Source of the DNA: Patiria pectinifera
Taxonomy: Eukaryota; Echinodermata; Asteroidea; Valvatida; Asterinidae
Length of the DNA stretch: 64,000 nucleotides
Direction of reading: 5' to 3'
Assembly (NCBI GenBank): GCA_029964075.1
Contig: CM057147.1
Coordinates: forward strand, 10,995,513-11,059,512
The notes under the pieces were generated by a model. It was not told where the DNA came from and did not search any database. It was given only the letters and a program-made list of their open reading frames with translations. Every line of letters begins with the position of its first letter. Position 1 is the first letter of the stretch. Shown piece after piece: positions 43,901 to 55,900 of the stretch. Made by a program: the position numbers and the translations under genes.

Positions 43901-46900
43901 TTATTAAAAGTAAAGAATCAAGATAGGTAGCATTGAATTTGTCATAATTACCCCCAAATTCACATGCATCTCTTCGCCAGGGGGTGCAACATCCAATACA
44001 ACACCCAGAGATGGTAACTGCACGATGTGTCTATAAACGGCTGAGGTCCCCACTGTAGCTAACCCAGCACCATTCTGAGCTCTGACTGACACGTAGTACT
44101 CATGATCACCATGGAGATGCCAGTCCAGGCTGTCCAATGAGAATGCAGCACATGATGCTCGGGACAAACATGGGCCGATTTTGTAGGCTTTCTCCTTCTG
44201 GAAATCAAGAGTTTCCGTGCCACCCGGGCTGCTCCCTGGAACAAAATACAATAATTATCATAAATGAATTCAGAAAATTGCACAACGTGGGCAAAAATTC
44301 AACATGGGCCAGGCACTTTGAAGCAATTATCAACACTATCTAGGTTTGATTGACTCACATATGGCAACTTGGTATTTCAGGCTGTTTCATCATCATCATT
44401 TTGTCACCGTTTTCACGAAGAGGCGAATTTAGTATTTCACTATCTGAACAAACATTCGAGATAATCGCGTTTAAAGTTGGTCCTTTTTTCATTTGACAAT
44501 TTGAAACATAAAAATGCATAAAATATGCAATATTTAGGTATCAGAGGAAAGAGGAGCTTTTAATCTTCCTAAATGTAACAAACTTTAAGAAAAATAGGTG
44601 ATTAGTTTTGCAGAATTAATCAATTAAGAGAAGTGGCTATTCGTGAAAACAAATAAAAAGACGAATTAGCAAATTCACCCCTTCGTGAAAGCGCAAAAGT
44701 GACTACGCACAGATTTCGCCCTACTGCGGTCCGAGTCAATGCATTTTTTGTACAGTACGCGCAGATTCTGCCCCACTGCGCATGCGCCTTGAAATTCGCC
44801 CCTTCGTGAAAACGTTTTATTGCACACGCATGGAATTTGCCCCTTCGTGATATACGCGGCATTGTATTACAATGTATTTATTTACTGAAAATGTATTAAT
44901 CTCATAGAGTGCGGAAATTCACCCCTTCGTGAAAACGCAAAACAGCACTTTTGGCAAATTCACCCATTCGTTAATAAGGTTAATTAAGATTTTAATTAAT
45001 TTTTTGAAAGTAAAGCCTCACCAGGTTGTAGATATTGTAGATATTGATATATTTATTCATTTTCACCCAAAAACCAAATTTCAAAAAACAGTGATTTTCA
45101 TGAAATTCGACCCTTCGTGAAAACGGTGACGACATAAAACCATCATTTCTTTTTTAAGCAATCATGCAAGTTCTCATCGTCTACAAGAACCAAGACATGC
45201 CTGACAAACGTGGGCGGGGCACTTTGGACCAATAACCAACCCATTTGGCAATCAAACATTCATCCTCCACAAGGACAGAGATACGCCCAACAAAAATGGG
45301 TGGGGCACTTTGGACCAATAACCAACATTATCTAGGTTTGATTGACTCACCGATGGCAACTTGGTATCTCAGGCTGGTATCCTCATCATCAATGAAGCCA
45401 CCATCTCCCCATTCAGCAAGCAAGTAATCATCCTCCACATGGACAGAGACACGCCCAACAAACATGGGTGGAGTGGTATCCACTACTATTGGACCAACCA
45501 CCTACAACAGGCAAAATAACAAAATGTGACAAAGTTTATGTCAATACATTCAACTGGTTTTCTCTTCTCTTGACATATCTTTAAAACTGTTGCTTGCTGT
45601 TCCTGGAACAAACTAACTTGTGGTTCCTTCCCTCTCAACACACAAGTGGGTGCTGAGTCACACATCTATAGAGCCATCTTGAAAAACAGTCCAGGGCAAG
45701 TTTGTACAGGTCGATATGCACTTGCTGTATGTACAAGTACGTGTGTAAATATATGCAAATTAGGTTTTTTTCCTGGACATGTTATCTTTAAAAAATCATA
45801 ACTTAAAAACTTTAAGAGCGCCCATCACAATATTTTCGAAGATTGTTGCTTACATCATAAACTAACATCTGAAAAAAAATTACGAAATTTGAAGCATATT
45901 TAATTTTCGTAATTCAAGGTCAAAGGTCAAAAGTATTTTCTCTGCGCTTCATGCTACGATTTTGCTTTTATTTTTATGAAATGGAGGCCATCCAAAGAGC
46001 ATTCATATGATGTACAACTTGGTTTTGTAGGTGCTATAGTTTTGGAGATACAAGTATTTAAAGTTCAGAGGTCATGCTATAAATCAGTCAAAAGTTCATT
46101 GACTGTATCTCAAAAACTAACATGCCAAATTACAAAAAAAATCAGTTCTGGGGTTTCTCATATAGGCCAATCATCACACCAAATATCGTTTGAATCTGTG
46201 AGGGTCGGGTCCAAAATTGTGTTGAATTTTCACGGAATGACCCTTATCAATAAAAACTATGAATTGAGTCATCTGTAAATCTCCACAGGTTTGTATGTCC
46301 ATCTTATTCAACTTTCCCACTCATCCTAGCTTGCGTCATAATTAACCGGCTATGTCAATGTGAATTGGGCTTAATCCACTTCCATAGGCATGTGTGTACT
46401 TACAAGCCACAGCCAAATAATTCAGCTTGTGGCTAATTCTTATCTGCAATCAGTCCATTACACACCTTGGATGTAGATAGCTGAGCCTTGTTGATGGCCT
46501 TCAGAACCAGAAAGAACACAGCTCCATGGCTGATATGAGGATGGTACATCACAAAGTGATCATGAGCTGATGTTGACATGAAGGTCACCAGGTCAGGGGT
46601 CGGGTTTGAGGGGTCACTGCTCAGACCTATCTCATAGTCATAGATGGAGCTCTCTGTATCCCCTCCAGTCCATGAGATGGTCACCTGCCATTGATAATAT
46701 GACATTAATACCATCCATAAATACTACATCTGATGGCGTTCTTCATTTTCAAATCTTCATCTCGTACAATACAGTGAATATGAAAAAATCATTGAGTGCT
46801 TAAATCACCGTGTCAAAATTGAATAAATTATGTTAAAGAAAAGGTTGTCTTCATTCTTTGAATTAAGCCGTTCCACCTGCCAGAATACGAGCTACCCTTT

Positions 46901-49900
46901 TGCACAAACTTGGCCCAGTACAGGTTTTGACCCTTGACAGGATAACAATGAATGCTCAGTCATCCATGGCCACAGACACACAATCCAGGTACCATTGGAA
47001 GAGGACACATGATATCGTTTCACATGATCTTTATTTTATTTAAAAATAGTTATTACATTTTTTATAATTTACATTTACATTTGGGTTTCCTTTTTCTTAT
47101 ACACCCTGTACTACAACACACTGTGTTTCGAATGGACTATATTTACATAAACTTCATCTTCGTGGTATATGTGAATGTTATATAAGAGAACTTCAACACC
47201 ACCCACATTGTGAACTGTCCTTCAAACATCCAGTATGTGTAAATGTCCACCTAGGGCCAATGTCTCGGAGATGCTTATAGCACAGCATTTTGTTCAGCAT
47301 AGGAGTTATTTTCATATGATGAAATTTGCATCGGGGTGATGTGAATTTAATATTAGGTTTTGCCCTTCACCGGTGTATAAACACTGTATACTCAGTGTGT
47401 CATCTCCTGAGTGAAAATTGGAAAAAATCACTCGGGTGGGACTCGAACCCACGACCTCCTGCTTTCTAGTGCAGACGTCTTACCACTCGACCACCAAGCT
47501 TGTGGGATCGGTTGGCTGGTTCGAATCTGATGTAGCAGCGGGTACCGCAATGAAACTATTCATAAGATGGAATTTGCGTCAGGGTTGTGTAAATTTAACA
47601 TTAGGTTTTGCCCTTCATCGACTCGCACACATTTTAGGCCCTGGACAGAGATACGTACGTGTTTGTCCGTCGGCAGGAAGGACTTCTGCTCAATGGGTGA
47701 AATCCAGAGACAGTCTAGGTCTCCTTGTAGTATTGCTGAAGAGTTGTCGCTACCAGCTATCTCAGGATAAACTGACAAATCATCTACCAGAGTAGCCATG
47801 GAACTGTGCGCAAGAAATCCCAACTCACGTGAATACACAAGGTCAAGTCAACTTATCAAGTACAGTCGACTCTCGTTAGTACAAACTCTGTTAATACAAA
47901 ATTCTGGTTATAACAAACATAAAGCCTTGGTCCCGACTGTGCCGTTATGTGCACAATGAATGGGACTGATGTTCCTCTTAATACAAAATTCTGATATAAC
48001 AAACAATTTGGCTAGGTCTGAACAAGTTTGTTATACCGAGACTCAACTGTACATCCATTACATGGGAGTCAGGTTGACGTAGCGGTACTTTTCTCGCCTT
48101 CCACCCGGGTTCGAATCCAACCCGGGCCAATATGTGGATTGGGTTTTCAGTCCCTGCGTGATTCCGTGGGTTTCTCCCCATATTCTTCAGGGTTTTTCCT
48201 CCCACCTCTAAAACTGTTATTTTTTCTCATTCACTTCTCTCCACAGGTTTCTTCAGGCTTTCGAGCTTACAGTGCATAGGGCGCTACTTAGGGAATCCTT
48301 GGTTTCAGTACCAGAAGTAATTAAAAAAATATAATTAAAATATATAGTTCAGCTAATTGTGTAAAGCAGCGTGAGTCTTATCAGAACACTCAACTGCTTC
48401 AGTCTCATGCAGTCTTGTCCCTACCTGCAGTCACTGGACGCATTCATTAGCTCCATCTTCCTGCGATGCTCATTGATGAACCACACCCGACCCTCAGCAT
48501 CCTTGGCCAGGCCAGGCCACATCCGAGCATAGCTGATAGCAATCTGGGTCAGCTCTGGAGGGCTGGTATCGATGACAACACCGTCAGAACAGACAGCCGC
48601 TGAGGGTTCCAGGGCACGGTTATAGGCGATGACAGTGATGTAGTACTGGCCAGGCGAGGGGGCTGTCCAACTGGCATGTGTGGAGGTTGTCCTTGTCTTC
48701 TTAAGAAATGATGGAATCATAATTATTGGTAAAACTGTTTTTTAAAAACCTGGTCCCAAAACTTAAAAGTGTTTTATTGCTAAAGTAGAGGAATGATTTG
48801 TAAAGTTATCCCAAACCAATGTAACAGATTAATATTTGGAAGTCCCAGCAATGTGAATCACAATTGGACATTCATAAATACCTAAGACAGTTTGCCCATT
48901 CCTACTGGTCCAGAGCCTGTCAGATATGGCCGGTTTTAAACGGTTGATAAAGACATGGCTAGCTGGTATTAAACACTTTTCCAGTGTCACATGAAATTTT
49001 GACTCCAATGAAATCCGGTGCTGTTTTATTTGTTGAACGTTCACAATCCTCACGGATAGGCATATGTGCAATACTACAAGTGTGTCAGTATTTCATAGTC
49101 CTAAATTCACACAACATCAGTACATCTGCGTTGTGCGCCACATCACACAGTACATGCGATGTGCTCGTTCATCTCCCTATAAGATGCTGTTTACCAGAGG
49201 ACCTTACCATTGTATAGCTAGAGGGGTCTTTTTTGTTCGAAATACTTGACTTGTTTTGACTTTTGGACCAAAAAGTTTGATTTTTTGACCGAAAAGGTAC
49301 TTATGAATGGTCATAAATATGTACTTGGTTAAAGACGATTGGAGTCTAATTATCAGCATCCAGACTCTTTGGTCTTAAACAGAGCGTTTAAAACCTCCAA
49401 AGCACACATTTATTCCCTTTTTAAAGATTTGAGTATTGCTTATACCAAAGACAAAGCACCAATCCACATGCAACTTACATCATTCATGGCACTGCCGATT
49501 GTTGTATTGCCGGTCCTGCAGGAGTCATCAAACAGATACTGATAGAACTTGACCCCACTCTCCTTGTCAAAGAACCCCTCCCAATGGGCCGAGAGGTCAC
49601 TGCCCTCCTGAAAGTCTACCTCACTGGACCCAGGTATCCCATCATGCACCACACCAGCTTGAGGAGCAGAGGAATCCACCGTTATCTGTGATAAGGATTC
49701 GAGTCAAGTTGATAGTTTGGTTTGGTCAAGTTGATTGTTTGGATTGCAAAGTAAAGCGGACGAACCTGTGTTAACAGGAACGGAGTGCCTATCTCTCTTT
49801 CGTTAGTGATTGGGCCAGACTCGTATGCTGCTGTGGGACGATAGCCACACCTCCTCCACAGCGAGTCTGTTACCTTCCCAGCAATGAATAATGCCGGTAC

Positions 49901-52900
49901 CCATTTAACACCTGGGTTGACAGGAGTAATTGAGGTAAAGCGCCTTACTCAAGGGCACAACATGCATGGCCACGGTGGGGCTCAAACCCACAACCTCACG
50001 ATCGTGAATCCTGAGCTCAACCGCTAGACCACACGTGCCCATGATGTTTAGATTGCATTATTCGATGAGATCACTCACTTTCAATTTTCTTTAACATTTT
50101 AAAGACCTTTCAATTTAATCATTCCGAGTGTCATTTTTAAATCATTGTAGGGGCAATTAAATGGTTCAAATACAAGTACTAGTGATTTCATTCAATGTTA
50201 AAATGTATTACTGCATTTTAATGTTTAACCGGACAAGTATTACATTCACTGTGTGCACTTCCGAACAACAGATGTCCATATTAACCAGGTTTCAGATACG
50301 TTGTGTGGACGTGCCCACGTCCACACAGTGTTTCCCCCTCTCTGGAAAACAGGTTTAGAGGCATTTGGGGTTAGGTTTACCGTCGCAAAATGAAGAGAAA
50401 CATTCAAGGGAATCAAAGAAAAAAATTTGGTTTGAGAAAGTTTTCACAATTAGAGTAACATGAGTTTTTTGAAAAGTTTTTCTTAACTACACGAAAACAA
50501 AGGAATATCCACTGAGCAATAAAAAAAATTTAGAAAATAATAATGAATTACAACAATCTTTTGGAATTTCTGGATTTTTTTTCTTTAAATATTTATACCT
50601 TGATTGTCTGAGTAGTAACTAGTCTTGCTTGGTTGGTCACCGTCAGGGTGATGTAGTAATCATAGTCATGGGTGCCAATGTGCATTGTTGGATGGAAACC
50701 ATAGTCTACTGCATAACAATCACCGAGTGGGACACACATACAGCTGACAGGATCACAATCCTCAGTATCCTGTGTAAAAAAAGCAAACAATAACAGCAAA
50801 CTTTCCTGCGCCAAGTCATCATTTTACAGTGTTGTAGTACTCGTACTCGGTACTCGTATTCGAGTACTACTCGAGTACTTTTTTAGTATAGGTTTTCTCG
50901 GTCAATTTCGGCAAATGAGCAGCCAATTTAACCACTACGCTTTTCTATTTCGCGCGAAATCAAATGCTACTGAAAAGGGTCATTCGATTTCGTTTTATGA
51001 CCAGTCAAATGTACTGTTGCGTCGTTCGATTTAACAAAATAATCATGCAATTTAACAATTCAACAAAGCAGCATTCAAATTCGCAGGAGCTTTTTGAGGC
51101 GTGTGTTTAGTCATTCAAATTTATTTTTGGGCAGTCATTTCTGGAATTGTGCAATCTAAAAAACGCTTTGTTAAATTTTTGTTTCCTTAAGAATGTTGAA
51201 GGCATAAATACGGTTCACTTTTTGGCACTTGAGTCACTTTGCCGATGTACTTCGAAGACGAGCTTTCGCTACAGTTTCGCCACAGCAAGATGGATGATGA
51301 CATGCGAAACCATCTGCAAGGCATCCTGGACGCTAATCCTGTCTTGACACTTCAACAAATGAAGGCTAGTTTGAGTGAGCATAAAGTGCCAGAGAAGCCC
51401 CAGGTTTCTACTGCCACCATAGCCAGGGCCTTGGATGGGATGATGATTACACTGAAACTAGTGGAGGACGTCCCTGATGCAAGAAATTCCCCTGAAGTTC
51501 TTGATCAACGCGTCCAGTATGGTGAGTGGTTCCTGCAGCATGGTGTTCTGGCGCATCTAGTCTTCATTGACGAGACAGGTTATAACGTCTGGACTCGACG
51601 CTCCCAGGGTAGAGCTCCACGAGGGATCGCTGCAAGACGAGTCGTCGACAGACAACGAGGGAGAAATTGCAATGTCACCTTCGCTGTTTCTAGTGAAGTA
51701 GGCTTGGTGCACCACCGAATCGCATTCGAAACTGTGACGCGAGAGAGATTCGAGGAGTTTCTTGCGGACACAATTCAAGAGTGTGATGCAGTTTTCCCAG
51801 ACGACGAACCCATTTATATACGACATATACGACAATGCGAGGCCTCACATGCGAGCCCAACTCCCTGAAGGTGCCAACCCAATGATCCAGCTGAAGCGCC
51901 TCCCTCCCTACTCCCCATTCCTGAACAGCACGGAGATGGCACACTCTGCATTCAAGGTTGCAGTTAAACGCATCCTTGGGTTACCTGAGTGGCAACAACG
52001 TGTTGGAGACAGACAGGCTGCCCAGCAAGCAGGAATGACGATATGCTAAATTGAACACAGTGCTAAAGGAATTTGAATGCCTCAAAACGAAATTGAATGG
52101 CCGAATTCTGAATTTGAAACGCAGTAACAACTGGAGAGGCAAAATAGCTTCAATTCGAACGCACGAAAATTAAATTGGCTGCTCATTTGCCGAAATTGAC
52201 CGAGAAAACCTATAGTACTCGTACTTGTACTCGTTCTCGAATGTCAAAGTACTCGTACTCGAAATTTCAAAATTGTACTTGACCGTCAAAGAACTCATAC
52301 TCAAAAAGCAGTACTCGGGGGAAAAATGGTACAGCTTGACTTACCATGGCCTTATTTTATCAGTTTGAAATGGTTGATTGGCTTGTAGAGAAAATGAAGT
52401 TCATGATTTTTCTCTGTGCATGTGCACAGAGAAAAATCATGTCCTGACAAACACATTTAACAGCCAGCCGCGAGTGAGTCTGTATATCGGTCTGACTGGG
52501 CCTGGGCCAATTATCGGAAATACAAGTACTTGTACTCGTACTCGGAAGTACGAGTACTCGTACTTGTACTCGTACTCGGAAGTACAAGTACTTGACTCGG
52601 AGACCTGTCCTTGTACTCGGAGGTACAAATACTCGTACTCGGAGGTACAAGTACTCGTACTCGTTCTTGTACTCGGCAACCTAAGTACTCGGCAGTACTC
52701 GGTACTCGGAAAAAAGTACTCGACTACAACACTGTCATTTTACAATTGCAAATGGAATACGAGCCTGACACAAAATACAAAACTACAATGTTAACCAACT
52801 GTAAAGTTTTACATTCAAGACTTAGTTGTTTTACCGTGTTGATTTTCCTGGCTGCCAAATTCTGGCTGCCATGTGCCATCTCTGCGCCAGTGTGGTTATC

Positions 52901-55900
52901 AAAGAGAAGCCACTCGATGGTTCGTATACCGCTGTGAATGTCATATGTCCTGAATTCAACACTGTGGAAAAATGAAAAGAAAATAGCCCTCAGAAAAAAA
53001 ATGACGTTCTGGTTTATTTTTAATACGGTGTTTTCTATGCAACCTATATATAGGTAGTCATCTCAGGAATATTAGAAAACGCATTGTTTAATTTGCATCG
53101 GCTCAATCAAGGAAAATTAGAAAGCTTGTAAATGTAAGTATAGCTGTGCATATATTTCAAAACATTTTTCAGGCGTAATTTTTTTTCCTATTTTGTTAGG
53201 TATAGCTTTATCAATCACAGATCATCTTAGGATCACCTTATGAAAAATAACATAGAATTCCTACCTCATCTTATCCAGATCCTCTGAATTATGAACGGCT
53301 AGATTCACCTCCCCGTCCCGTACCAGCCAGAAGTCTTCAATCACAGGCGGGGATGAATCAGCATGAACCAACACACTGTCCCTCACAAAGTGACCAGCCA
53401 AATCCCTGGCCTCCACCCAAAACCGAATGGAATCACCATCCACAAGGGTCAGGTCATAGGTCGCCTGTGTGTTTGTGCCTTCACTACTCCAGTGGTCTGA
53501 GTCGTCGTCACTCACGTTGACAGTGGTTCTGCCACCGCTGTGGTCGATGTCGTGAACGACGCGGAATTCTGTCACACCGAGGGAGTTAGGGACGGCTGCA
53601 CGGCCACGTTTCCCAAAGTTCTGGTCATAATCTAGGAAAATGTAAGTCAGGTGTAGCATTTTTTACTGCATAAGCTAGAAGCCCTCGAATACTATAAGCA
53701 GGAACACCATCCCCACCCAACCTCCTCAAGTGCAACAGGAGGTAACAAAACAAAAAAAAACCAGACAAGGGCAAGATTTGAACCAGCAACTTCTAGAAAA
53801 CCTCAGCATCACATTACATGATGAGCTACTGTGTCATGTATGTTTCTCAATTTGGGCGATTCACAATGCAGTGCGCCACCAAGAGTTTGCCATGGAGAGT
53901 CCTTTTTTTCAAATTTATGGTCAACAAAATACAGCTCATTGGAATAAATGCCAGTAGACAACTTGAAGTAAATTGTTATAGATTGGGGTATAGCAATCTG
54001 CCGTCTAACAAACAAACATCACATTGATATAAAAAGAAAAAAAGAAAATAACAAACAGATGCTCGAATCATACGCTTACGAAAATACTGACCGAAAAAAC
54101 GAACAACTTCAAATGTCCCGCACTGCGAATTTTTCGGGCATCTCCCACAATGCACCGGAAAAAATAAACTCTCCATGAAAAACTCTTGGTGGCACATTGC
54201 ATCAAGAACTGTGAATCGATCGCCCGAATTGGCAAACAACTTTGTTCAATTAAACAAACAAAATTACTAAATTACTTTGTCATCAGTTTCCCTCACCATT
54301 TAAATGAAAATATTTCAAAAATGTCAAGTACAATTTCTACGTTTACCAACTACCGTACCATCGAAGTGAAATGTGATAAACTCACTGGAATCGATGGTAC
54401 CAGCAACATAGGAGCCAACTGGTTTCAACAATCCTTGGTTGTGATGAGGTGCATTCATAAATCGGTTCGTCCAATCAAGCTGCACGGATGTCATCCCTCC
54501 GCTGGAGTCCAGATTGGTTATCCACACGTAGTTGGTTTCTGCAGTCGCTGAGACAAGGCGCAGAGAGAAATCATCGCGAAGGGTGACATCGTGTGGATCG
54601 TCATCAAAGAACACAAAGCGTCTGCTGAGTCTGACATTGCCCGCATTGTCAACAACACTCAGGACGATGGAGTACACACCTGTACAGATGTAATTAATAA
54701 TAATAATAGTGGGTATTTATAAAGCGCACGTATCCACCAGGACTGGTGCTCAAGGCGCTACATCATTACTACCCCTGCTCATTGGGCCAATGAAACATTC
54801 CAAATACCATCTCAGCTCCCTGGGGAGTATACAGCTCAATGCAGCCTGTTAGGCGCAAGGAAGCTAATTCAATCACAATAATCATCTCTGCCCTCACAGG
54901 TACCCATTTACTCCTGGGTGGAGAGAAGCAATGAGTGACAAAGTGCCTTGCCCAAGGGCACACTCACCATGACCCCGCCAAGACTCGAACCCACAGCCTG
55001 CAGCTTATAAGACAAGCTGTATCTTTTTCTGTAGAGGAAAAGATACAGCTTGTCTTATATTCTTCTTTACAAGGTGTATTGAAAGTGTTGGAAATTGAAC
55101 AGAACAGTTGGAAATTAATACATTTGGACTTGTTTCGACTTTTGGATAGAAAAGTTTTTATTTTTTGGCCTAAAAGGTATTTATGAATAAATGGTTCGGC
55201 TCGGGTACTTATCAGCATCCAAACTCCAAGCTATCTTAAACATAGTGTTTAAAACTGGCCAAGCACACAATTATTCCCTTAACACGTTTTTTGAAAAAGG
55301 CTTATGCAGGCGTCAATTTGAAGCCTGAACCCACCCTCCTCACGTCATCACCTTTCTTCACCTGAGCCAATTATGTATAAGGTCAGGATTTCACTACCAC
55401 TTCACTCTATCAGCAAATGTGTTAGTCCAGGCTTCACCCTTTGAATTATTTCCATAGGTGAAGCTTCACTTTTTCAGTTTTTGCCAGGTCTGACGCTTCA
55501 CCACTGTTTCACCATATTGGCCATCTGCATAGTTTAAGCTTCACCTCTATTAAAATCAAGCTTCATTAATGTTTACTTATAACTAGACCATGACTGCAAT
55601 GGTTAAATTTGTAATTCCACACTGCTAAAAAAGTACCAAGTCAACCAGGTTTCAATCCAAAGATACAGTGACATTTATTTTGTAAATCCAATGTTTCTAC
55701 AAACACATTTTTGTTAAAAAGCATGAAGTTTATTCGAAAGTTGTTTTAACTTTGACACGTTCGCGATCGCCTTTCCTTGCTAATAAGGACAGGGACTAGT
55801 CTAGTTCGCCTCGTTGCTATAAACTTTCGCCAACGCACAGCTTGTTCGATCCACTCAAAGTGAGATCGGTAGCAAACGTGCGCAAACTTGGCAACGTTTG

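Larger units (their letters stand above)
50827..52734. mobile_element. hAT-superfamily non-autonomous element, with exact 8-bp target duplication
   Basis: Ends CAGTGTTGTAGT and ACTACAACACTG are inverted. The flanks TCATTTTA (50819-50826) and TCATTTTA (52735-52742) are identical 8-bp duplications, the hAT hallmark. The interior is a dense GTACTCG microsatellite-like array that was itself invaded by the element at 50891-52210. Confidence 0.85.

Noticed and set aside
47425-47505. Functional tRNA-Ser/Leu gene
   Set aside because: The same core occurs again at 60048 inside a longer repeat, so it is more likely a SINE-type derivative.
51557-51944. Minus-strand frames across the transposase
   Set aside because: Antisense of the IS630/Tc1-like transposase remnant.
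54186-54551. 121-residue plus-strand open frame
   Set aside because: Antisense shadow of E5 plus foldback sequence.
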